From Myxococcota bacterium (GTDB lineage Bacteria; Myxococcota_A; Polyangia; JAAYKL01): 47,079 nucleotides of DNA. Numbering within the stretch: position 1 is the stretch's first letter; each line of letters starts with the position of its first letter. The stretch covers positions 1 to 47,079 of the forward strand of contig JASJCT010000074.1 in assembly GCA_030065855.1 (NCBI GenBank), in the 5' to 3' direction. The translations under genes and the position numbers were made by a program. The notes under the pieces are model-generated. The model was not told the origin of the DNA and did no database searches. It saw nothing but the letters and a program-made list of their open reading frames with translations. This document shows, piece after piece, positions 26,584 through 34,593 of this stretch.

Positions 26584-26886
26584 CCTCGCGTCGTCGTCCT
26601 TTTACCAAGAACGGTTTCCATTAGAAAAAGCAAATTTTTTCAAATAGTTATCGTCATAGGTCTCCGCCCATTCCGGCGAAAACCATCGGGTTTTTTATAT
26701 GCGAACCACTCTGTTAGTCGGTTCCTGCCCGCCTTTTTTCCAAGAATTCAAAAACATTAAACAGACATAAACGTGGTTATATTAATATGTCTACTTTAGA
26801 AAGTCTTATGGACAAACGCAATCCCAGTAATTTGTATAGCCTAAACAGGCATTCAGTGTCTCGCCTACCGCTAGCAAGAGGACCCG

Positions 26887-26945
26887 GGCATCATGATCTT
26901 TACGCTGATACCAGCCTACGCTGGGAAATGATGCCTTCTTTTTTT
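26887..26945 (+). terminator. Orphan terminator-like hairpin followed by a T-run
   Basis: GGCATCAT (26887-26894) pairs perfectly with ATGATGCC (26928-26935), enclosing a second hairpin CCAGC-CTAC-GCTGG (26911-26924), and is followed at once by TTCTTTTTTT (26936-26945). The stem is long-range for a simple terminator, but the T-run fits. No rightward gene lies upstream within 370 bp, so it would terminate an unannotated short RNA, read-through from elsewhere, or act in another way. Confidence 0.4.
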
Positions 26946-26955
26946 GGAATATGCC

Positions 26956-26996
26956 TTGACAGGATTGTTTACTATTGTAATACTTTAAATATTACA
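26956..26996 (+). promoter_or_regulatory. Promoter with overlapping palindromic operator
   Basis: TTGACA (26956-26961) is a perfect -35 box; 17 bases later AATACT (26979-26984) is a fair -10. The perfect palindrome TGTAATA-CTTTAAA-TATTACA (26976-26996) covers the -10 and the start region, which is the usual place for a repressor site. A start near 26991 would give a leader of about 50 nt before the ATG at 27044. Confidence 0.5.
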
Positions 26997-27043
26997 GTTG
27001 TAATCAACGCCAAACAATGGGTTTGGCCAAAAGGAGTATCGCT

Positions 27044-27463
27044 ATGAAAATGACTGTTCTGGCACTGGGAATGGCTCTTATGACCAGTATTGGGGTGGGG
27101 TGCTACAAGAGCCCGGGCAGCGCAGCATCACCTAAGAATAAGGGTGAGCTCGTCTATTTGTTTTGTGAAAATAGGGCTGTTGAGGGGGAGGCAACCCCGC
27201 AAAGGGTCTGCTGGGAACCGGGTGCCAATGAATCTGCCGGCTCATCCGTAGACAAAGTGGTCCTTTACTGTGAGAACAAGCCCACGGGCGATCCTGCCAA
27301 AATGGAGAAAAATTGCCAACGGATCGAGGGTGTGGAGTGCGACGTGCGAGCGAAAACCGGCACCAATATCGCCGAACTGGATTGCATCTCATCTGAAGAT
27401 AAGAAACAACGGGAAATCAGCGATCAATATCAACTAGACCGGGCCAGGAGACAATCAAAGTAA
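27044..27463 (+). CDS. Small Cys-rich exported protein, possible lipoprotein
   Basis: A 139-residue protein beginning MKMTVLALGMALMTSIGVGC, a short signal sequence whose Cys20 could be lipidated although position -3 is Gly instead of Leu. The mature part has two similar modules, LFCENRAVEGEATPQRVC and LYCENKPTGDPAKMEKNC, each with Cys-Glu-Asn then a second Cys, plus further Cys pairs after them, which suggests disulfide-bonded repeats outside the cytoplasm. I do not recognise the family. The ATG at 27044 is chosen over an upstream in-frame start because AAGGAG (27031-27036) and the signal peptide fit it. It is the only rightward gene in this part of the window and has its own promoter with a palindromic operator. 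Confidence 0.7.
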   Translation: MKMTVLALGMALMTSIGVGCYKSPGSAASPKNKGELVYLFCENRAVEGEATPQRVCWEPGANESAGSSVDKVVLYCENKPTGDPAKMEKNCQRIEGVECDVRAKTGTNIAELDCISSEDKKQREISDQYQLDRARRQSK

Positions 27464-27494
27464 TCATCACAGTACTCTCCAAGACCGTTCTATT

Positions 27495-28247
27495 CTATCG
27501 ATCCAGTTGCGCCACGAGTTCGAGCAACCGATCTTGAGATAAGTCCGAAGACAGGGCATAGGCCATATCGCCGTCGAGAAATACCGCCACATTGAATCCG
27601 TTGCGACGGCCGAGGAGCACTTCTCGCTCCCCGATCATTACCGTGCGACCCGTGCCCAGTGAAATCCGCTGCGGATTGAAAATCATGAAGGAGATCCGGT
27701 GACCATCCAACTTGTACCGCATATGGGCGGCCTGATGGGATCGCACGTTTGAAACCCGCGCGCCCTCGAAGCTCGCTTGCCTCAATCCGATCCGAGGCGT
27801 CCGCACTGGGAAATCCACCTTTCCCCGAAACCAGGAAGCCGCCTGATTTGGATCAGGCCCTTCAACTTCCATGGGCAGGGCCCGAACGTGTCGCTCGACC
27901 ACATCTTCGACAACCGCGGCGAGGGGTTCCTCTTCGAGGTCGGCCTGCGATAGATTGAATGCGATAAGAATGGCCGCGGCTGCGGCCAGGGGGGCTATCC
28001 CTATTTTTACAGCTGCCCGCGTCTTTCGACGGCGGGTCGCTGTCTTTAGAATTGACGCCCTTAGATGATCGGGCGCAGTGATTTGTCCCCGCTCAAAAAG
28101 CTCGCTTTTCATCCGTTGCTTGATGAGCTGAACTGCGCGGCACGCCGCACACGCCTCCAGGTGGGTTTCCACTTCGATCAGGCGTTCGGGCGCCAGCTCT
28201 CCATCCACAGCAGCGTCGAGATATTTGCGCGTCTCTTTGCAGCTCAT
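27495..28247 (-). CDS. ZAS-type anti-sigma factor, membrane anchored
   Basis: A 250-residue partner of the ECF sigma factor encoded just before it. The N-terminal zinc-binding anti-sigma domain has C3, then H29-x3-C33-x2-C36, the complete Cys-x25-His-x3-Cys-x2-Cys arrangement found in RsrA-like proteins. A hydrophobic segment at about 80-100 would anchor it in the inner membrane, leaving an extracytoplasmic domain of about 150 residues. Its start overlaps the sigma stop codon by ATGA, so they are made in equal amounts. Family knowledge says it binds the sigma factor until a signal releases it; a redox signal is possible because all four ligands are present, but many such domains are not redox-active. 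Confidence 0.88.
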   Translation of the reverse strand: MSCKETRKYLDAAVDGELAPERLIEVETHLEACAACRAVQLIKQRMKSELFERGQITAPDHLRASILKTATRRRKTRAAVKIGIAPLAAAAAILIAFNLSQADLEEEPLAAVVEDVVERHVRALPMEVEGPDPNQAASWFRGKVDFPVRTPRIGLRQASFEGARVSNVRSHQAAHMRYKLDGHRISFMIFNPQRISLGTGRTVMIGEREVLLGRRNGFNVAVFLDGDMAYALSSDLSQDRLLELVAQLDR

Positions 28248-28894
28248 GCCGATCCCTTTTTGCGTTGCCGATAAGCCGCAAGGCTCATCAGATCTTTAGA
28301 TCGATCCAAATCGGATTCAGGTACTGAAAGCCCTGCCTCTACCGCATAGTCCACGAGCTCTCGCCGGAGTATCTGGCGACCCCTGTGCAGGCGAGACATC
28401 ACCGTGCCTATTGGGCAATCGATCATTTTGGCGATCTCTTTGTAAGAAAAGCCTTCCATGTCTGCCAGGATCACGACGATTCGAAAATCATCGGGCAAAT
28501 CTTCCAGGGCCCGATCCAGATCCTTTTTAAAAAACGCCGCGAACGCGTGTGTTTCCGGGTTTGAGGCATAGGCCGCTGCTTCCTTGTTAAACACCTCTTC
28601 GTAAATCGGCTCTGTTGCTGCTCGCTCCAAGTAACGGCGCTCACGACCCCGATGCCGGTACTCGTTAATAAATGCATTGGTTTGGATGCGAAACAGCCAT
28701 GCTTTGAGATTGGTGCCCCATTCGAATTTTGCGGCAAATCGAAATGCCCTTAAAAACGTATCCTGAACCAACTCCTCTGCATCTGTCGGTGAACGGGTCA
28801 ATTTTAGCGCAGCCGCATATAGGGCATCGAGATGCTCAAGGCAGGCGAGCTCGAACTCCTTTCGTCGGTTTGCTCTGGAACGCCGTGTGATCAT
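28244..28894 (-). CDS. ECF-family sigma factor (RpoE/SigR-like)
   Basis: A 216-residue sigma factor with only regions 2 and 4. Region 2 shows HLDALYAAALKLTRSPTDAEELVQDTFLRAFRF and GTNLKAWLFRIQTNAFINEYR; region 4 shows ALEDLPDDFRIVVILADMEG and SYKEIAKMIDCPIGTVMSRLHRGRQ. I chose the ATG at 28894 (MITRRSR), where similarity to the family begins; a longer frame to 29032 would overlap the upstream gene and adds Pro-rich sequence. AAGGAG lies very close to the start. The anti-sigma gene follows with an ATGA overlap. The sequence between regions resembles the SigR/SigH group, whose partners are often thiol-sensing. Confidence 0.9.
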   Translation of the reverse strand: MITRRSRANRRKEFELACLEHLDALYAAALKLTRSPTDAEELVQDTFLRAFRFAAKFEWGTNLKAWLFRIQTNAFINEYRHRGRERRYLERAATEPIYEEVFNKEAAAYASNPETHAFAAFFKKDLDRALEDLPDDFRIVVILADMEGFSYKEIAKMIDCPIGTVMSRLHRGRQILRRELVDYAVEAGLSVPESDLDRSKDLMSLAAYRQRKKGSA

Positions 28895-28998
28895 TGCTCC
28901 TTCCCGTTCCGGTGGGGTAACAACCGGGGTAGGGACTTTATTCCTTGGGCGAGGTGGAAATCCAGGAGATGCGCGATCCATAACGCGAGTGATCCGGG

Positions 28999-30093
28999 TT
29001 ACAAGGGACTCCACGCGATCCCTGCAACCCACAAGAGCCGCATGATCGGTGCGGGGATGGCAGTTTCTTTTTCGGTTTCCGCCGTATCGATAGCATACCC
29101 TCGGCTTACCAATGAGGCCACGACACCGGCTCCGACAACAGCTTCGAGACCGTGGGATATGGGCAGATGCCAGGTGGTGATGCCGCCAGCCTGCACCTCC
29201 AGGTCCACATCGACACGGGTCGACGCTGCAGTTGGATCGATATGGGCAAAGACCACATCCAAGCGGCCGATGGGCGCTAACGCCACCCGAGCAGGGCCCA
29301 GCGAAAATAACACGCGCAAGGCTAGGGCAGCGGTGATTCTGTTGAGATGGACCGTGCCGGTTGAGACGTTCGCCTCTCGAAACCCCAGCCAGCCCACCGA
29401 GAGATCAATGCCCAGGGATTTCTTTGGTTCGAACATGACGCCCAAAAAAGGACCGTGATTGGGCTGGCCATCTGGGTGGGCGTGATCTCCCTGGTATCCG
29501 CCTGTGACCCACAGCCAAGGGTGGAAGGTCTCACTGGGAGTGGTTCTCGCCGCTTCGAGGGGCGGTTTGGTCCAAATGCTGTCTGGCGAGGGCGGTGGCG
29601 GGCTCGGGTTTGCACCATGGTGGGCCAATCGGTCGAGCTCTGGCATGAGCGGACCTAAAAGCACTTCTCGGGCTGTGGCTGCAATTGCAAAAGCAGCATC
29701 AAAGTCGCCGTGGTCTGGCACTGCAACCGGTAGGTGGACGACCGTATCGGATTTTGGATCGACCGCAATGAGGCGGCACTTTTTTTCCCCACATGCATAC
29801 CCCACAAGGGCGATGGTCCCGGCCTCTTCGCTGGCGACCTTATTTGCCAGCGCCACCCATTGGTGGGTTTCTTGGGGGAGTACGTCGAGCGCCACCTCAG
29901 TCACGACAATACCTGTCTCAAAAAGATGCTCTGCCAGGACCGCCTTTACTTCACGGGCCTGGGGCGCTTGGGTCGGTGTGGCAACAACGGCAATGCGAGG
30001 TTCACTCGCAGACGCCGACCCCATCAGCACCCACATCGCAACCGCCGCGCCAACGACCGAACCGATGCTGCCTCTTGCGCCAGAAAATGTCAT
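28999..30093 (-). CDS. Secreted or outer-membrane protein of unknown function
   Basis: A 364-residue protein with a signal peptide (hydrophobic to about residue 25, then GSASASEP). The first domain (about 30-155) looks like an alpha/beta fold with IAVVATP and TIALVGYACGEKKCRLIAVD. A Pro-rich linker (PSPPPPSPD) follows, and the second half alternates hydrophobic and polar residues with Gly and Trp in the manner of a beta-barrel or beta-sandwich. I do not recognise the family. It begins 14 nt after the kinase stop codon and is followed by the ECF sigma and anti-sigma genes, so it may be an envelope component watched by that system. Confidence 0.7.
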   Translation of the reverse strand: MTFSGARGSIGSVVGAAVAMWVLMGSASASEPRIAVVATPTQAPQAREVKAVLAEHLFETGIVVTEVALDVLPQETHQWVALANKVASEEAGTIALVGYACGEKKCRLIAVDPKSDTVVHLPVAVPDHGDFDAAFAIAATAREVLLGPLMPELDRLAHHGANPSPPPPSPDSIWTKPPLEAARTTPSETFHPWLWVTGGYQGDHAHPDGQPNHGPFLGVMFEPKKSLGIDLSVGWLGFREANVSTGTVHLNRITAALALRVLFSLGPARVALAPIGRLDVVFAHIDPTAASTRVDVDLEVQAGGITTWHLPISHGLEAVVGAGVVASLVSRGYAIDTAETEKETAIPAPIMRLLWVAGIAWSPL

Positions 30094-30107
30094 GGGGCGT
30101 TCTGGGA

Positions 30108-32804
30108 TTAGATGAGCGTTTTTACCAATGTGGTGGCCTTACCCGGTCTAATCGTCACGCGGTAGCTCTTCTTGATGCTGTAACTCGGATTCTCCACGCT
30201 TACTTGATAGGATCCAGGCTTGAGCGGATGGTTGACGAGTGGCGTATTTTTAATGAACTGGCCGTTGATATAGACCTTCGACCAGGGTCGCGTCTGTACC
30301 GACAGCGTTCCGGTGGTTTTTTCTTCCCCTCCTGTAGTTGTTGACGGACGCGGCGTTTCCGACGGTTTCGTAGTGGTCGTAGTCGCCGGCTTGGGTCTCG
30401 GACGCGAAGACGACGTGCCCCGATGTGATTGGAACAGGGTGGCAAAGACCGTCATTTTTTCCTGACCCGGTTCGTACTCAATCATTTTGACCACATCCGT
30501 ATACCCGTCTCTGGAGAACTTAATCTTGTATTCTTGGTCGGTATTGAGGAGCTTTGTTACCGGCGTGGTACCGATCTCTTTGCGTTCCCTGTTGTGATAC
30601 AAGGTGGCCCTGGCACCGCCGGGCGAGGTTTGGAAGGTCACCTCGATCTGCTTTAAATCGAGCGTCTTTCTGGGGACCTTAGTAATGATCCCCTCTTTTA
30701 CCTCAATCTCAGTATTGGTCGGCGCGTAGGCATCCCCCTTGACGATGCGAACCATGTACGACCCGGGCTCCAGATCAGTGACAGTTACCGGGGTTCTTTC
30801 TTCTATGGGGCGCCCGTTGAGAACCACCGAAGCACCTGGGGGGTCTGTTTCCAGGAAAAATCCAGTGGATGATTTTTCTAATGTCACCCTGCGTTTAACC
30901 ACATCGGTCATTTTGACATCAAATTTTACTTGGGTGCCCTTATACCCCTTCCGCTCGACGGTCACCACATGGCTTCCGCGTTCCAAGCCCGTTATTTTAA
31001 AGGGGGAGCTGTTGCCGGGCAGCACCTTCGATCCATCGACCACGACCCGCAGTGCATCGGCAGGGGTCACCTCGAGTTCCAGGGTGCCGCCTCCCCTGAA
31101 AAACAGGAAAAACACGGCCAGTAGGATCACCAGTACCGCGGCCACTGCCCCTGCACCGATAATCACCGGCATTATCTTGGTCTTCTTTTTGGCCGGGGAG
31201 GGGGCCGTCAGATCGGGGTATAAAGGAGCGGCGCCACTACCCGCATCGGCGCCGCCCAATACCAGCGGGCCTGTCATATCTTTTCGTCCGGCCGAGCGGG
31301 CCAAGGCTGCCTGGGCCATTTCTGCTGCGGCCTCTTTGCTGTAGATGTTGGTCGGCGGCTCGTCGTCGTCCCAATCGTCCATGCCGATAGCGGATGGCGC
31401 AGTAGCCGGCGGGGCAGGGGTCACCCTTGGCGGTGGTGGCGTAGTGACGTTTGGGGGAGGGGGCGGCGGAGCAGATCTCATCTCGCCTGGGAGAGGCGGT
31501 GCAGGCAAGCCGAGCATGGTCCGCTTAATGCCGTCTGGGGGCACTGGTGGGGGGACTGATGTTGGCTGGAGCGACCCGGTTATTTGAGGCACAGCAGGCG
31601 TCTTCCTTGCCTCTGGTGGTTTTGGCGGCGGTGCTGAGGTGGATATGGATCCCTTTGCACCAGGGACCTTGGAGGCTGCGGGCGGTGGTGGCGGTGGCGT
31701 TGTCGCTTGTTTTCCCACAGGTGGTGGCGATAGGGTCTGGCCGGCCCTTGGTGGCGGTGGCGGCGCGCCCGTGTGGGATGCTTCGTCGCCGCCCGGACGC
31801 GGCACAGCTTTGGGTGGCGGAGGTACAGTGGAACGGACAAATTCACCGATTTCCTCAATATCAGAGGCCTCTTCGTCCATTTCCGCGCGATAGGTCTCGT
31901 GCATGAACGCGCCCAGGTCCTTGCGGGCAAAGAAATTTCCAGACGTATACATCCAGCTCTGTAAATCGTCGTGAAAATCCATCGCGCTTTGATACCGGTC
32001 CTCGATCTCTCTGCTCAGCGCTTTTAAGATGATCTTCTCTAACTCTTCAGGGATACGTTCATTAAATGTAGAGGGCGGCGCAATTTCCACATTGCGGACT
32101 TTTTCCAATGTGGAAAAGTCGCTTTCGCCAACAAACAGACGCTCCCCGGTAACGATTTCCCAAAGGCAAATACCCACCGAAAAAATATCAGATCGGCGAT
32201 CTAGGGGCAGGCCGCGAACCTGCTCTGGTGACATGTAACCGAATTTCCCCTTGAGGATCCCGGCTTGGGTTTTTCCGGCCTTCCCAGCTGCCTTGGCGAT
32301 GCCAAAGTCGATAATTTTGATCTCGCCGTCATAGGAGACCAAGATGTTCTGCGGCGACACATCCCGGTGGACTAAATTGAGCTCGCGTCCTGCCGCGTCC
32401 TTTTTGTTGTGGGCGTAATCGAGCCCTTCGCAGACCTTCATCGTGATGTAGGCTGCCATGGGAATGGGGATCGGCTCCCCTTGCTTACGCAATTGCTCGA
32501 AAATGGTTCGCAGGTCTTTTCCCGAAACGTATTCGAGCGCTATAAAATAAGCATCACCGACCTTGCCGAGGTCGAATATCTGAGCGATATTCGCGTGTTG
32601 CAGCTGTACTGCAATCTTGGCCTCGTCGATGAACATGGTGATGAATTCTTCATCTTCGGCAATACTCGGAAGGATTCGCTTTACTGCGATAAGGCGTTCA
32701 AACCCCTCCACGCCAAATGCCTTGGCCTTAAAAACCTCAGCCATCCCCCCGACACTGATGCGATCTAGCAAATAATACTTTCCAAACGGAATCGGTTTTT
32801 TCAC
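30108..32804 (-). CDS. Ser/Thr protein kinase with transmembrane segment and PEGA repeats
   Basis: An 898-residue membrane kinase. The Hanks-type catalytic domain (about 8-285) has the Gly-rich loop (SVGGMAEVF), Lys42, Glu61, HRDVSPQN with Asp148 and Asn153, Asp166-Phe-Gly and the SPE motif at 192-194, so it should be active. A very Pro-rich linker (about 327-470) leads to one membrane segment (about 544-569). The outer part holds several PEGA-like beta domains (about 573-735 and 840-898) separated by a Thr/Pro-rich stretch. The start codon is GTG with CGGAG seven bases before it. It heads an apparent operon with a secreted protein, an ECF sigma factor and its anti-sigma. PEGA repeats suggest sensing or binding at the envelope. 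Confidence 0.94.
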   Translation of the reverse strand: MKKPIPFGKYYLLDRISVGGMAEVFKAKAFGVEGFERLIAVKRILPSIAEDEEFITMFIDEAKIAVQLQHANIAQIFDLGKVGDAYFIALEYVSGKDLRTIFEQLRKQGEPIPIPMAAYITMKVCEGLDYAHNKKDAAGRELNLVHRDVSPQNILVSYDGEIKIIDFGIAKAAGKAGKTQAGILKGKFGYMSPEQVRGLPLDRRSDIFSVGICLWEIVTGERLFVGESDFSTLEKVRNVEIAPPSTFNERIPEELEKIILKALSREIEDRYQSAMDFHDDLQSWMYTSGNFFARKDLGAFMHETYRAEMDEEASDIEEIGEFVRSTVPPPPKAVPRPGGDEASHTGAPPPPPRAGQTLSPPPVGKQATTPPPPPPAASKVPGAKGSISTSAPPPKPPEARKTPAVPQITGSLQPTSVPPPVPPDGIKRTMLGLPAPPLPGEMRSAPPPPPPNVTTPPPPRVTPAPPATAPSAIGMDDWDDDEPPTNIYSKEAAAEMAQAALARSAGRKDMTGPLVLGGADAGSGAAPLYPDLTAPSPAKKKTKIMPVIIGAGAVAAVLVILLAVFFLFFRGGGTLELEVTPADALRVVVDGSKVLPGNSSPFKITGLERGSHVVTVERKGYKGTQVKFDVKMTDVVKRRVTLEKSSTGFFLETDPPGASVVLNGRPIEERTPVTVTDLEPGSYMVRIVKGDAYAPTNTEIEVKEGIITKVPRKTLDLKQIEVTFQTSPGGARATLYHNRERKEIGTTPVTKLLNTDQEYKIKFSRDGYTDVVKMIEYEPGQEKMTVFATLFQSHRGTSSSRPRPKPATTTTTKPSETPRPSTTTGGEEKTTGTLSVQTRPWSKVYINGQFIKNTPLVNHPLKPGSYQVSVENPSYSIKKSYRVTIRPGKATTLVKTLI

Positions 32805-33104
32805 GGTTGGACTCCGAAATATCTAACGATTTCCCAAATACCTAAATAATCCTCATCCCTAAGTCATCGCTGCATTACTGTAGAGATAAAAATAATACCA
32901 TCGGACCCTTCATCTGTTGCACTCTTGGCCCTTACTATTCGTTTCTGACTGGAAATATCTCATGCGCACGATGCAAAGTCAATCTCTCGTATCTAGTTGA
33001 AATTTCAATATGAACTTCATTTATTATCCCCCTGGCATCCCCCTGACGTCGACCTATTCTCACCGCAAGCACCGCATGGCTGCGACCGGGGATTGCCGTA
33101 TCTG
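32805..33104. other. Intergenic region upstream of the kinase operon
   Basis: Three hundred bases between the dihydroorotase stop and the kinase start, both read leftward. A leftward TATTAT (32892-32897) about 90 bp before the kinase could be a -10 box, but the corresponding -35 is poor. No hairpin with T-run, repeat or small gene was found. Confidence 0.4.
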
Positions 33105-34370
33105 TTACGCTGCAAGCAGGTACGCGGTCCTGCCAGCCACGATCGTATGGACGGCTCGGCCCGGCACCTGCCACCCGCCAAATGGCGTATTTCTCCCCTT
33201 TGATTCAAATGTTTCTGGGGCAATGGTAAACGGCAATCCAGGGTGTATGAGGGTGATATCTGCAGGCGCGCCATGGGCCAGCGTCCCCCCTGGCAGGGAA
33301 AACACCCGAGCCGGTGCCGTGCTCATGGCATGGATCAACTGCAGGGGCGACAGCACGCCGCGATGCACCAAAATAAGCAGCAACGGCAAAGAAATCTCGA
33401 GCCCCACCATGCCAAACGCCGCCTGTTGAAAATCGCTTCCCTTGTCCGCAGCTGTATGGGGGGCGTGGTCGGTCGCGACCATATCTATCGTCCCATCGGT
33501 GAGCCCAGCCTGGCAGGCTGCCCTGTCCTCGGCCGTTCTAAGGGGTGGGTTGACCTTGGCCAAGGTGCCCACTGTGACAGCAGTCTCGTCTGTGAGGTGG
33601 AGGTGATGCGGGGTAACCTCGGCGGTCACTGCTAAGCCCGCTGCCTTTGACCGGCGAACCAGGTCGATCGCTTGGGCAGTGGAGATGTGGGAGATGTGGA
33701 GGTGTGCGCCGGTTTGTTCTGCCAGGGCAATATCCCTGGCGACAATGGATGTCTCTGCCGCAGCAGGCCATCCAGGGAGTCCCAGCTGCTGTGAAACGTC
33801 GCCGTCGTGGATCACCCCGCCGCTGGAAAGTACCGGGTCTTCGGCATGCTGGGCCAGGGGCACACCGAGGTCCTGACACATCTCAAGGGCCGAGCGCATG
33901 ACAGTATCGTCCGCAACCGCGCTGCCGTCATCTGAAAATGCCACGGCACCGGCGCGAATGAGGTCGGCCATCGGTGACAGGCGGTCCCCCTGGCGACCCT
34001 TGGTGACCGCGGCCACGGGATAGCACCGCGTGCCACCGAGATCCTTGGCCCGGTCGATCATCATGCGGGTGACGGTCGGGTTGTCATTGGGCGGATTAGT
34101 GTTGGGCATGGGCAGGACAGCGGTAAATCCCCCTCTGGCTGCTGCGCGCAATCCCGTTTCAATGGTCTCCTTGTGCTCTCCTCCAGGCTCTCGCAAGTGG
34201 ACATGGGCATCGATCAGGCCCGGAACGACCCAATGTCCGGTCGCATCGATGACCTCGGTGGGTTGGTTCGGATGTAGCTCGGACACGATGATCCCGTTGG
34301 AAACGAACACATCCCCCACTTGATCGAGGTGGCGCGATGGATCGATGACCCGACCGCCCTTGATTCGCAT
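33105..34370 (-). CDS. pyrC: Dihydroorotase (class I)
   Basis: Third enzyme of pyrimidine synthesis, cyclising carbamoyl aspartate to dihydroorotate. The 421-residue length and the metal-binding motifs fit the class I (Bacillus-type) amidohydrolase: DAHVHLREPG near residue 55, PMPNTNPPND, HAED, HISHISTAQ, EVTPHHLHLTD and the catalytic MVATDHAPH. The ending GGWQVPGRAVHTIVAGR is typical. I prefer the ATG at 34370 (MRIKGGRVIDP) because it has GGAG eight bases upstream; ATGs at 34376 and 34391 are alternatives. No other pyr genes flank it; it is divergent from sfsA. Confidence 0.94.
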   Translation of the reverse strand: MRIKGGRVIDPSRHLDQVGDVFVSNGIIVSELHPNQPTEVIDATGHWVVPGLIDAHVHLREPGGEHKETIETGLRAAARGGFTAVLPMPNTNPPNDNPTVTRMMIDRAKDLGGTRCYPVAAVTKGRQGDRLSPMADLIRAGAVAFSDDGSAVADDTVMRSALEMCQDLGVPLAQHAEDPVLSSGGVIHDGDVSQQLGLPGWPAAAETSIVARDIALAEQTGAHLHISHISTAQAIDLVRRSKAAGLAVTAEVTPHHLHLTDETAVTVGTLAKVNPPLRTAEDRAACQAGLTDGTIDMVATDHAPHTAADKGSDFQQAAFGMVGLEISLPLLLILVHRGVLSPLQLIHAMSTAPARVFSLPGGTLAHGAPADITLIHPGLPFTIAPETFESKGRNTPFGGWQVPGRAVHTIVAGRTAYLLAA

Positions 34371-34507
34371 GGCCATGTCTCCGCTCTTCATTGGTCCTGG
34401 TTATATTTCCTCATCGCGGCATTTTCAACCGCTGCCGCCCCAATTATGGATTCCCGCCTTCGCAGGTGTCGCAAAAAGGAATATCTGATGTATTGCCCTT
34501 TGGGACG

Positions 34508-34582
34508 AAATCCCCTAAATCCCCTTTTTCAAAGGGGACTTTTGAATGCTCCCCCTTGAAAAAGGGGGCTGGGGGGATTTTG
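34508..34582 (+). repeat. Head-to-head pair of C/G-rich hairpin repeats
   Basis: A forward unit (34508-34539: AAATCCCCTAAATCCCC, TTTTTCAAA, GGGGAC) and a reverse unit (34550-34582: TCCCCCTTGAAAAAGGGGG then CTGGGGGGATTTT) together make a long palindrome with ten bases between. It ends 11 bp before the sfsA start codon, so it would fold in the 5' leader of that mRNA. Confidence 0.75.
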
Positions 34583-34593
34583 ACAGGACTTTT

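Larger units (their letters stand above)
26584..27043. other. Divergent intergenic region with a terminator-like structure and a promoter/operator
   Basis: These 460 bases separate the leftward TPR gene from the rightward small exported-protein gene. The first 180 bases are AT-rich and should contain the TPR promoter, but no convincing -35/-10 pair was found. From 26887 to 26945 there is a hairpin with a T-run on the + strand, and from 26956 to 26996 a promoter with an overlapping palindrome. An open frame from 26787 has no ribosome-binding site and is not accepted as a gene. Confidence 0.6.

Noticed and set aside
26787..27047. Open frame of 86 codons upstream of the exported-protein gene
   Set aside because: No ribosome-binding site, no family resemblance, and it runs through the terminator-like hairpin, the promoter and the start of the real gene.
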